From Sympetrum striolatum (lineage: Eukaryota > Arthropoda > Insecta > Odonata > Libellulidae), in the NCBI GenBank assembly GCA_947579665.1, contig OX388347.1:22684562-22748561 (forward strand): a stretch of DNA of 64,000 nt, in the 5' to 3' direction. The notes under the pieces are model-generated. The model searched no databases, was not told the DNA's origin, and saw only the letters and a list, made by a program, of their open reading frames with translations. Each line of letters starts with the position of its first letter. The stretch's first letter is position 1. Below are positions 35,269 through 46,462 of this stretch, piece by piece. A program made the position numbers and the translations under genes.

Positions 35269-35466
35269 GGCTACAAATGTCGTTTGGTGTTATTCGAAGA
35301 ATTTCACGGAAGTATTTTGGTAGCAGACAATGAAATACTTTAGTTAGCCGTAGCTCGGAGTTGACCGCGCCTCGTTAAAAACATAACATATATTTACATT
35401 TATAAATCCTGCTAAAAATGCCCTTTGGTGTTATTTGAAGAATTTATGGAAGTATTTTCCAAGCAA
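35269..35466 (+). repeat. imperfect direct duplication, 140-bp spacing
   Basis: About 58 bp containing TTTGGTGTTATT.GAAGAATTT and GGAAGTATTTT occurs at about 35269-35327 and 35409-35466. Confidence 0.6.
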
Positions 35467-35875
35467 AAAATTTAAAAAAATCAAATGTAACCGTTTTTCT
35501 GTTTTAACCGCTCTTTGTTAGAAGAATTAATACACATTTGAGCGCCCAGAAAATGAAACAGATCAATCTGCACAAAGTATCAACAAATATCTCGTGTTCA
35601 CTGGCTTACATTGAATTGATCACTATTAGTCAGAAACAGAAAATTTAGATCATAGGTATCCGAATTGGTTCATATAAACTACAAAAGATCAATATAGATT
35701 TACAAGGGGTCCATGTCAGATAGAGATACAAAATTAGGATCCAAGTTTTTTTTTTCGATTTTTTAGTTGGCTTTAGAGTCTTTAGAAGCTAAAGATCCAA
35801 TTTAAAAGTAAATATAATCAAGTCGAAATCAAATATTGCTATTAAACCGAAGCATTCAATTTTAGGCAGGCATAT

Positions 35876-35958
35876 GATTATTATTATTATTATTAGGGGT
35901 CTTTATTATAGGCGAGATTGAGACTAAAAAGTCTCCTCTTCCATCTAACCTGTTAGAT
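35876..35958 (-). repeat. 3' end of dispersed retroposon-like repeat, copy 2
   Basis: The minus strand reads AGGTTAGATGGAAGAGGAGA, then CTCAATCTCGCCTATAATAA and ends in (TAA)n/(ATT)n, matching the 3' part of the copies at 34.68 and 42.6 kb. It is 5'-truncated. Confidence 0.65.
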
Positions 35959-38849
35959 GAGTCATGCGATGGCCCATTTCTTCCAACTCCGCCCTCACAT
36001 TCACTCACCCCAATGGAGAAGAATAATGTCACACCGCGTCTTCATTGAATAAGAAAAACCGCCGATAACTCACCGGATAAAAAAGGGGAATAAACAGAGC
36101 AACGTCCGCGCGGCAACTTGGAGGCGACGGGAAGAAAAAAAGAAGACTCGGACCAACAGAGGACAGGCAGCATCCGAAACAAAAGGGGCAGTTTGTCGCA
36201 TAAATTTGTGCGGCGCGAGTTGGTCAATCCAGCAAGTGTACCCAAAATCCCTCGCATAACAAAGTGATGTTTGCTCTGGCCGCTGAGCGGCGCTGGCAAA
36301 TACGGGTTTTGGCGACGTGATAAACTGGAGAGATGGAGAACTATTTTATCATAAGCAGCGGAAAACTACACCTTCCTTCGATTCCAAAGGAAACTGTTGT
36401 TTGCGGAACGGAATTGGTATTTGCGAAATCGCCCAGTTGCGATAATAATCTCTCTCTCTGACGTAACGCTGATTCGCAACGAAAGGATATTTGCAACTCT
36501 CGGGATGATATGTTCATTCCGATACGCACTGTATTCGTCCTGACGAAGTTGAATGAACCGAGGACTAAGCTTCAAAACATGTCAGAATTTACTTCAATCT
36601 TGGTTTTCACTCCAGATCAAGTTTACTAATAACAGATAATAACCCTTATTTCTACCGTAGTAAAAATCGGAAATTTATTGTAAAACAATTCTCCCTACCA
36701 TAACTATCCTTTCCTTCAAAGACCAAAAGCAGCGAAACAAACGAAATTGTTGCATAAAATCTGAACGAGAATAAAAAAATTTGAGGAAATATCTAAATCT
36801 GTTATATTTATAATTAGACATTTAGTTTGCATCATAATATATAAAGTAACGAATATAATATTTATCAATCATAAGTAATCGTGACTTAAATCTCTTTACT
36901 CAATCTCGTATAATTAATGCATTGAACTCAGTTGATTTCGTTGACATCACAAGTATCATTGTAATAATCAATTTTGAATTATATCATTAAAAGGTTGGAA
37001 ATATCGGAAGAAAAATCTAAGTAAAGATTAAAATATTTCATCTTCGGTTAAAAAAGAAAACCGGTTCTACGATATCTTCCGTTGGGAATCTAGAACTAAA
37101 CCGGGATTCTTTGAACCTGAGAAGAAACTTAAATGAGCATTATTTCCTTAAATATATTTTGATCATCATAACTGTCCCACCGACGCGTCACGATTGTGAA
37201 TTGGTTTCGCAGTGCGGTGCACCCGACGGCTATCACTGAATTCGACTCGTTTTTGAATCTTTCTTCTCTTCGACAATTGATGAGTTACGGGGTTCGTGGT
37301 TACATCTTTGCCATAATCAGCTTTCATTCTCTTCTGAAATTCGATTGGTTGCCGACCCATGCACAACATTCCCTTCTTTCATTACTCGGAAAACTAATGA
37401 AAGATATCAGTTTATTATAATTGGGTTATTATATATATTCATTACATATGGTAATCTCGGCAAGGGCAGGCCCGAGGTGTACTGACGCCGTGGGATAAAA
37501 GTTATGAAGACTACAATTTCGTAAATATATTTGTATGCTCAGCTAGAAGACTTTTGAGTCGTGATTATAATTAGTGCAATAAAAATTACAATTAAGGTGT
37601 ATCATTTCGATTTCTCAAACAATGAATGTTATTAATTAGATGAAATAAATATTAATTGAAATATATATCAGGCAAGTTGATTTTTGATGGAAGGCGAATG
37701 TAACGCAATCTGCAGTTATTGTTGTTTTTCTTACGATTGGTTTATTTAACATTCTATTTGGAATAAATTCATCAACTTTGATCAAAAATATTACCAGTAA
37801 AAATCCTAAGATCCCGTTCGTATGACTGCTCGAATATTTCCATTAAGAATCAAAGTCATACTAAAATATTGGCGCAAGATTCTGTCATAATGAGTGTATA
37901 CTTTAAACATAGCTGGGTGTGACACGTAATTGGTTTATCCTAGAAAATATTATCAGTACAGTTTTCCGCGTATCTCAAACATTCGACGAACGTCATACAC
38001 CCCAAACCACGACGCCCCAGACCTTGCGAACCGTTCGTCCGTGTGTAGAACCAGCTCCAAATGCGACTGCCCTCTATATACAACCAGTCTGTCATCGTAC
38101 TGTTCATACTTACATAATGATCAATCCTGCCTGGCTTTAGTCAAAATATGTAACTTTTCTCCCAACTTCCAACTGCTGTGATTCCATTTTTGTAGCGAAA
38201 TTTAAAGAATATCGTTTCATCATTCATCTTCAACCGCATTCCATTCATTTTGTAAATGAATTATTATGAAAGCTGGGACAAATTACCAATTAATCACAGA
38301 TCTGTGGTACTGAAAACGATAAAAAACATAATCGCCCTACAAATGAAGTATAATTAAAGTGAAAATTGCCTTGAGAAGAAAATGGCGATATGTGAGTCAA
38401 ACAATTGCAGTTGAGTTTGCAAGTAAGAATGACTTCAACAAAAATTACGAAAAATTATCTTAATCATCATAATTCATCATTTTGAATGCGTGCAACTGGG
38501 GATGGGAACTTGACGGCTCCGCGACGATGTGCCTACCATTCAAGGAACTTAAATTCCATGGACCCCAAAAATTAACCCTTATTCAAGTTGTGACGGCAGA
38601 ATGTAGGCTTCGCACGCAATCATACAGAGTATAGGATTACTTTTCTGAGGAAGAAGTTATATTTTGTTTCATTTGATTCAATAGGATTAAATCAAAAATT
38701 TATTTATAAGGTCATAGTTATCGCATAGAGTGGTTTTGTTTTCAATATCAATAGACAACGTACAAACGATGAGGGAAATAAATCTCTTCTACTTACTCGC
38801 TCAGTAAATACTTTCATATTCCTTTAACTCATAAATATCATTTAACTTA
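35959..38849. other. no gene recognised; GC-richer patch and possible stem-loop
   Basis: About 36.0-36.58 kb is GC-richer with overlapping frames without known similarity. At 36537-36590 CCTGACGAAG...CTTCAAAACATGTCAG recalls the stem-loop of the foldback elements but has no visible inverted arm. The rest is AT-rich. Confidence 0.4.
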
Positions 38850-38990
38850 GGAAAGGGTAAATTGCACAAATGTGCGTTCACGCAGGAAAAATCCTAAGGA
38901 AAAACGGACTTGAAAAAAGTCTGACAGGGCCGGGAATCGAACCCGGGATCTTCCTCTATGGCATTCTTAAGGAAGCCTCCCGGATTTTTC
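38850..38990 (-). mobile_element. tRNA-derived SINE, collapsed inverted dimer
   Basis: The left part matches the minus-strand SINE at 18055-18198 (GGGTAAATTGCAC, GAAAAACGGACTTGAAAAAA, B-box as GGGAATCGAACCCGGGATC). After CTCTATGG it turns back into TTAAGGAAGCCTCCCGGAT followed by TTTTCCTTGGGAT, pieces of the opposite-strand copy. It is therefore a rearranged remnant of the same palindromic arrangement seen at 18.1-18.3 kb. Confidence 0.65.
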
Positions 38991-40138
38991 CTTGGGATTA
39001 TTTTACTTGTTAATTTCAAACAGATCAATTTCTGCTTTATTTCGTATTGAAGCAGTTTGATGATTGTAAACATATACGTTCTCCCCATCTACCAATGACT
39101 TGGTTCGCATACTCTTTTAACACTAAGGAAAGAACTTCCATCTCTCTAAATCCATCTATGTTACCCCAACATTCCTTCGCTCCGCTCTGCTTTCTCTCAA
39201 CATAAAGAATGCCTATGTTTAGGGAGCGGTCAGTATCTGCAGGTGCCCCTTTGCAATTTATGAGAGGAACTCTGTGAGAGTCTTCTGTATTTCTCTTTCC
39301 AAAGACTAAGTGTAAACAAGGATAAGTACACAGAAAAATCGCCAGTAGACTCGGCCGTAATAAATTTCCCGCGAAATACTTCCAGTCGACTAATCTGGTA
39401 AAATAAGGCGCGTACACTTTTGTGGAAAAGAGAGAAAAGGCAGAGAGCATTTTAGGTTCAGGTTTTCTTTTTGTGCTAGCTACTTCTTTCACCTGAAGGA
39501 CTTTCTTTAGCTTAACGAATGGATGCGTATAAAAAACCTGAAGTTACCGTGAATATACTGTTATCGAATGAGATATGCTACCGACATAGCAGATCTTATG
39601 ATCTGCTTGACTTATATACTTATTATACTTATCTTAACAAGGCATATTTCTAGGGCAAAGACGTCGGGATTTGCCCGGATTCTCGCGTTCTAACTTATTC
39701 TTTGATTGCTGTAAAATATCATACCTTTCAAAACACTAACGCTGCATGTGATAGAGTATTTATCTTTATGAAAGTTCCAGAGAAATTACAGAAATTGACT
39801 TCGCCTCTCAAATTTTAAAACAAAACTTTTAGCTGAAATAAACTTTTTTAAATAACTGAGAATTCCAAATCCATCTGCGTTACTAATTCCGTTCGAATAT
39901 ATTGGAAAAGGCGAGATCAAAACTCAAAAAGTATTGTTTTACTATATAAAAGGCGATTTTTTTAGAATTAACTTTGCTGCTCTCAAAATATACCAAAATT
40001 TGTTTTAAATCAATTTTATTTTCGTGGATATATATCAATGATTGATAGAAAAACAAACACGTAGGTGCTGGAGATGGTTTGGGAGGAGAGGGCTTAAACG
40101 TGATTAAGCATCGACATTTCATCGACATTAAGCATCGA
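38991..40138. other. no gene recognised; 151-codon open frame on minus strand
   Basis: An open frame at 39037-39492 (minus) has no domain or signal I recognise. Its length is only modestly above chance. No other feature was seen. Confidence 0.35.
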
Positions 40139-40350
40139 CCTCGAGAAATGGATGTATCAAATATTAATGGGAACGAGATTGGTGAAGACTGTACTCGAGG
40201 GTAGAATTCAGGGGAAAAAACAGAGGGGAAGACAGAGACAAAAGACGTTGGATGACATAAGGGGTGTGGTTAACTATAAGAAAATGAAGTACATGGCTCC
40301 TGATAGAGATTTTCGATTGTACATGGACCTACCGAAAGGTATTGAACACT
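40139..40350 (+). mobile_element. LINE ORF2 C-terminal fragment (RTE- or L2-like)
   Basis: The translation contains ILMGTRLVKTVLEGRIQGKK, RGRQRQKTLDDI and YKKMKYMAPDRDF, the basic GR.RGRQR..LDDI...Y..MK..A.DR signature found after the reverse transcriptase of many non-LTR retrotransposons. The fragment is short, lacks catalytic motifs and belongs to a family other than the CR1-like copies in this window. Confidence 0.55.
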
Positions 40351-40824
40351 CATGTACACATACCAATGCACAAACTATATCGAACTAATTATTTTACAAG
40401 TTAACTTCGCGTGTCTGATGACTGAATTTAAGTTTTTACTCTTTTAATCATAGAAAAAAAGCTCATCCTGTGTCCAAGAGGTGCGCTAATGCACTTGTAG
40501 ACCCTTGGGGGAAAAAACATTGGACCCTACTTCGCTGTGTATCGTAACTGTGCCTGATTTGTTAATTGTTTGTTACCATGGAACCTTATATGTTTAGAAA
40601 AATGGCGGAACGTTTCTTTTTCAATTTTCTTCTATATTTTTTTAATTATAGTAGACCTCTTGGGATATTTAGAGATGTTTTGAAAATTGAATGACATATC
40701 CTTTGTCTATTAAGAAAAGAATGAACGACAACGAAATAAAGTTCAGGAGAGACATTCTACCAAAAATAGTATTATCATTACAGGATAGAGTTTAGATATG
40801 ATATGCTTTGTTACTTTTACCCAA

Positions 40825-40844
40825 ATATATATATATATATATAT
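40825..40844. repeat. (AT)n microsatellite
   Basis: Uninterrupted run of about ten AT units. Confidence 0.9.
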
Positions 40845-41080
40845 TCATCATGTAAGGGATTTTAAAGTATGATTAATTGCATTTTATTTACTTCGAAGAG
40901 AAAAATATATAATTTGGAATTGATTTAGGGTCTTTTTGAATAATGGATCCAGGTCTTTCATGCCTCATGCCACGGTCAGGTTTCTACTACCACATTCTGA
41001 GGAATGGAATATATTAATTTGTTATTTGGTACAGGATAGAGGAAAATGCATCTTTCCTTTACTTTTGTCCTAGTCTTGAT

Positions 41081-41290
41081 CATGACTGTGATGAAATGCA
41101 AGCTACTGAGGTATGAGTGGATAATAGCACTAATCAAGGTCTCCCTTTTCGTAATGCCAAGAAAATTGTTACTCATAGAGTCACTTTGCTTCACTTGCTT
41201 GGACATGTTCCGCTTATAGCATTCTGGCTCAGTGAGGAAATCAATGGCAAACTACCTCACTCCTCATCCTGCCTAGTAAACCTCATTCGT
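41081..41290 (+). repeat. about 205-bp dispersed repeat, copy 1
   Basis: It aligns with the reverse complement of 56109-56312 over AAGCTACTGAGGTATG, ATAGAGTCA.T..GCTTCACT, GGACATGTTCCG, TAGCATTCTGGCT and GCAAACTACCTCACTCCTC. It is non-coding and of unknown class. Confidence 0.7.
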
Positions 41291-42596
41291 CTCTACAAGC
41301 TCTTAGTAGCTTATGTCAGAGGGGGTGGGGTACTAACCGACCTTCGGGCTGGATACTTTACAGACTGATAGTCATGGTCATGTTTTTTCACAGTGAAACG
41401 CCCCTACGCTATGCCCAGCTTCATAGGGCTCACCGATGTATTGTAGAAATCGGAAACAAAGTGAGCGGTGTCTTTATAAACCCCAAACATCTCTTTGGAT
41501 GCAAACATGTAAAAGTTGTCCATGGACGAAATGATAATGGTCAGTTTAAATTTTCATAGCTATAACATCCAAGTAAGCCTCGGATGTCATTTCGAGACCT
41601 TCTGGGGAGGCTGTAAGGAATGACAGAATTAAAGCAATCCGTCCAAGCATCTTCAACGAAACAAACACGCGTTCCGGAAATGAGATATTGTATGGCGTCG
41701 AAAGGAAGATAGAATTCTCAGACGACATCGTAATATTCGTGTTTTTTCGGAGTAGCATACAAAAAACGCGCTGAATGCCCCCATTTGGGGAGTCGTGGGA
41801 AGGAGGATGAGCCGAAATGGCGCTGTCCCATTTAAAAGAGGAATTTCACACGAACGGCTGTGGGAGTCCACCAATTGGTCTTCCAGTGGATAATTACCCG
41901 ACAATTTGAGAAACGAAATGGAAGCGACAAAGTGATGATGAAGGACGAAACTTGCTTCTCCGAGTGGGGATCGAGTAATGGCGGACTGAAATGGTCGACG
42001 AAATTAAGTTTTGTTTTTGTGACGTGTTTGAAACATCCATCGATCTTGCTGTGGATGAAATGGGTGCGATGAAACCAGAAAAAAAATAACTGTGTTGCAA
42101 GTTGAGTTGTATTAATATTTAATAATATGCTACTCTGTTCTGATGATGCAAGAATTACCAGAGAAAATCAATTATTTAACAACAATGACATGGGGACATA
42201 ATTGGCTTGGGGTGGTCACAACACTTAAATTCAATTTATCCAACAATTCATCTTACAACAATATCTAATCCAGCGTACACGTCCTGTATTATTTTCTCAT
42301 TGCTGATTAACTGTTGGTCATAATTTTGTCGGGAGCAATTGTCTCTAAATGATAAAAAAGTATCCATCATCAAAAGGAATGTGTTTCTTTCAGTTCCCCT
42401 TAGTTGACGATAAATACGATGTAACGACTATTTAAGTTGGCGTGAGATATCAAAGAGTTGAAATACGATTATAACAGAGGCAGCTTTTGACTTTTAGCCT
42501 AGCCTAGACGCTTTGTTTTATTTCGCATTGACTTCTATTTCTTCTATTGACTTCTATTGACATTGAGTTCTATACCCATTAACCTTTCTTACAAAA
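41291..42596. other. no gene recognised
   Basis: Several overlapping open frames between 41.37 and 42.1 kb show no known domain. Confidence 0.4.
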
Positions 42597-42840
42597 ATAA
42601 TAATAAAGGACTTTATTAAGGCGAAATTGTGACTATAAAGTCTTTTCTTTGACCCTTGGACAATCCTTGGTCATACAAATTCAAGAAAAAGAGATAGCTT
42701 AAAAAATAGTACGCAAAACAAGACTACTTTGTGGATTTAAAAAACCTTATCTAAGAACTTACGAAAAAAATTCCACAGCAGGGAAACGCCCACAAGAAGG
42801 GGGAGTGTGAAAAACCAGCGAAACTTATAGATAGAAAAAC
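42597..42840 (-). repeat. dispersed retroposon-like repeat, copy 3
   Basis: On the minus strand it runs from GGTTTTTCACACTCCCCCTT and CTGCTGTGGAATTTTTTTCG to GACTTTATAGTCACAATTTC, GCCTTAATAAAGTCC and a short TTATTATT tail, the same order as at 34681-34905. Confidence 0.65.
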
Positions 42841-43689
42841 TAATTTTAGAGATGAAATCAGATTGAATGAGATGTGAAATACAAGACAAACCAATAATAT
42901 CATTAAAAACAAAAAATAAAAAGTAGTTAAACATTTTTATGAAACTAAGTGGAATATAAATAGTAGTACATATTTTCAGTAGCCCAAAATCTATCGTCGA
43001 CATACTCTGTGCAGACTAAATTTTGTTAAAATAGATATCTTTAAGGAAGAGTTTAATCCATCCAATCGTTTTGAGATTCACATCCCTGTGCTACCGCTTA
43101 ATGTATCTCTGGGTGCAATGAACTTTCTGCAAAGGCAACTTGAACCACCCGTTTCACAACCACCCCCAACCTTGAACTCGCACCGCGCGTGGGTTAATAA
43201 CACCTCAAAAAAGACGCACATGTTCGTACTAATTCATATCCCCCTCGGGGAGGAATGCAAATCGCCGGTTCGCAGTTACCCTCCATTCTTTTTTGTCCTC
43301 GCAAACTTCTTCGGCTCGAATTCATTCCTACACAAGAACATCTTTAGATGCGCTCCCTTCATTCAGTGGGCTACTTTTTTTCTTTCGCTTCACAATCTTG
43401 CCACATTCAGCCGTCTCCTTCCTATTTTTTTCTCTTATTAGGACCACTAGCACCCTCATCAAACACTAACTTTGTCATATTTAGCTATACCCTCCATGTA
43501 TATACATAACCCAATCCAATAAACCCAATTTGTAAAGGTTGAATATGATTTCTTCCGCTTCTCGCTCATTTCTCGTCAATCATCGACCCCTCCCTTTACT
43601 CGTCATATAATATACTCCAAATCCATATATTATACGTATGCTTAAACTGGACATACTTCACCGTGGGAAAATACGGTGAGCGCACTTTA
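42841..43689. other. no gene recognised
   Basis: An open frame at 43088-43441 (117 codons, plus) in a locally less AT-rich patch resembles nothing known. Confidence 0.4.
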
Positions 43690-44065
43690 GCACGTATTTT
43701 TTCCATAAAATATTTTATTATAATATAATATATTAATGAATTCAGAAAGCTATAATGTAGAAAAATGTTAGCCGTTTACATGCTATTTATGGCCAAAATT
43801 AATTGAATAACTAATTTGGTAGTCCGTTAGATAATAATTTTTAAATTCTCACATATTTCAAGATACACCCTTACATAGTGTAAACTTTTAAACTGCACTT
43901 CCTAATTTAACATGCATTACATAACAAAATTGCATATTACAGTAAGGTAAAACATGTATATTCCATTGTTTAAAGGGGAATTTTTGTCCTGCTAAGCAAA
44001 TAATTGCTTGTCAGCAGGTACCCAATAAGTATTCTATTACAAAGTTATAAAAGATAACATAATTA
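43690..44065 (+). repeat. about 370-bp dispersed repeat, copy 2
   Basis: Same orientation and order of shared words as 32815-33190. Differences by eye are frequent, so neither copy is recent. Confidence 0.75.
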
Positions 44066-45902
44066 ATCTCTGGTTATAGATAGAACAATGAATTAATTTA
44101 TGATATAAATTACCGTATGTAATTCTCTGTCCTATGTCAATGACTTCCAAAGAATTCAACACAAAGTTGATTGCTCGTTTTACTGTAGGTGTTTATCCTT
44201 TCGTTGAATTTAATTAGAAATAATGCTTCGAATAGATTTGGAGATTTGTCATGAGAAAAACATAGTAGAGATTTTCATTGTAATTTTCAAATATAGTCTA
44301 TGATTCGAATTCTATATATTATGTAGTATTTTGTATAAATGTACGAAGCAAATTGAGTAGATGTTTACGTATCTATGAATAACAATTTGGTTGCCACAAC
44401 AGTTTCCCGAGGCGTAAGCTTTCCAGAGTTTATTTACTTTGGTTGATAAATCGGCGGCAACAATAGCGGTTGCCTCTGTCATTACCGCGAGCAGCAGGAA
44501 AAATTCGGTAAATTTCGTCATTAAAGACAAAGCAAATACGTTTTCGGCCTTAAAATGCAAAAAAAATCGTAGCTTACAATTCTGACTTTGCATGAGGATA
44601 GTGTGACATCAATGCATTCTATTTTACGTATGTCCATGAACAGAATAAAGTCTCACACTTTGGAAATGGAAAATCGCGTGTTGTCTTACGATAAATTGAA
44701 TCCAACTCCAGGACTAGAACCCATATTCCCCCTATAATGAAAGTAGCTTCGCTGGGCATTTCCAAATGTACAAATCTAACAATCTACCGCACAGGAAATG
44801 CGGCAGTAATTTTTGACGGCTGGGGCAACTAGCATAGCTGTGTTTACTTATGCAGACACTAAAACCAAAACAATTGACGCAGTGATGGATCGAAAAGCGA
44901 GTCCCGGAAGAGATGTTATATTTCTCGCATAATATCTCGATTCTCCGTCAGAGAGCGTGGCTGTGGGGAAGGCGTCAGCCGGAGTGGTCATCAAATAGCC
45001 AATATCCTCATTGTCCCCTCTTGGTGATGGGTCGCCAAGGATTAATGCGCGGCGAAGGGGGGAGCGGAAAGGGCCTTCGGACTCAACGGGCAGAAGAAAT
45101 CGCAAACCGTTCACATGCTTTGAAAGAGGAGCCCAGAAAACTTCCCCAAAGAACGTGTTAAGCTCCATGTGGGGCAGATCAAACGGAACACTGATTTCCT
45201 TATCTATATGACTAAATCCTCCAAAAGGAGTTTTTAACCATTATTCAGTTGGCACTAGATTTTGCTCTATAGGGTTTGTTGGTGTGGCTCTTGCTATATT
45301 TAAAACGCGTAAATGAACAAGATACACAGCTAAGGACATCAAAAAGTCATCTACACAACTCAATCGACAAATAGAATGAATTTCAAAAGATTGTATAGTA
45401 TAACAGAACAGTAAGTTTTAATTCGTAAGAAGTTTTTTAAGGAACCTAAAAACTTTCGTGAATATATACTCGGATTTCAGTAAGAATAGCAAAGTCTATC
45501 AGGAGGTATAATTATGACTAGATATCTTTTATGCTACACTGCTACCTTAATTCGGACTAGCATTTCTTATATATTATATTGATTTCAAGTACAGCGTTAA
45601 TTGTGTATACGTCAAATACAAACTTATTCGTAACTTAATTTACGCATGATTTTGTTGATGAACCACTTACTTTCAGAGATGAGATATTATCAAAGGATCT
45701 CTGTTCGTCTAAGTCCAGTCTATATCGTGATCTGATAGAAAGTCACTCTTAATTACTTGCTCTATATTTTTAAAAGAACAAAGAGTTCAGTGTTTAGTAG
45801 TGATAACTACCAAGATGAAATCTAGAATGGGGTCAAGGCACATTTTTTTAAGAGTTCAGCGTGAGTAGCAGAAGGCTCAAGGGCTTACGCAACGGTTTAG
45901 AG
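44066..45902. other. no certain gene; one signal-peptide-like ORF and a tRNA-like trace
   Basis: On the minus strand a Met at 44521 starts MTKFTEFFLLLAVMTEATAI, which has the charge and hydrophobic core of a secretory signal, but no good donor site in the phase needed by the beat exon follows. On the minus strand near 44711-44790, TGCGGTAGATTGTTAGA and GGTTCTAGTCC weakly resemble A and B boxes. About 44.9-45.2 kb is GC-richer with chance-like frames. Confidence 0.35.
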
Positions 45903-46462
45903 CAGCGGTCGCCAACCTTTTATTACCTCGCGACCTCCTTTGTTCGATTCCCTTACCGCTCATCGAAGTCTCAATGACAACACAGACATAAGCAGATGCA
46001 TTAATCAGTGTCTTCATCAATGTCAATAAAAACAAAAGTTTTAGAAATGTAGACTACATGATACATAATTTCAATGTAAAGTATACGATATAAATTGGAA
46101 AACATATTAAATAATTTTGTAGTTGCACTGTTGTGAATGATAGCTGAAAATCTATTGTTACTTGAATATATAATTGTTACAACAATTAAGATAGTCAGTC
46201 CTATGATAAATAAATTGGAGAACATATTGAAGAATGTTGTCATTAAACAGTTGTTAATGGTAATTGTTAACTAATTGTTACGGCCATACATAATTTTTAC
46301 AACAATTGAAAACGATAGTGTTATGATAACATTTTTCTTTGACAAAAATTTCCGTTAACAATCTTAATTTTCTTTCATTGTCGGCATCGACTGTCTGTTT
46401 TTTCATCGCCATCATCATCACTGAAACTTATAAAGCGCCCCGTTTGCTGGTAGCGACCACTG
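45903..46462. mobile_element. non-autonomous hAT-type element with internal duplication
   Basis: The left end CAGCGGTCGCCAACC and the reverse complement of the right end, CAGTGGTCGCTACC, match at most positions, and the interior near the ends has the CTCGCGACCTCC wording common in hAT MITEs. The flanking octamers do not match well, so the TSD has decayed or the ends are slightly misplaced. Inside, about 120 bp is repeated in tandem (about 46088-46206 and 46207-46327, sharing AAATTGGA.AACATATT and TTTACAACAATT-type words). No transposase is present. Confidence 0.6.

Noticed and set aside
39037..39492. 151-codon minus-strand open frame as a gene
   Set aside because: Composition and lack of any motif suggest chance; kept only in the description of the stretch.
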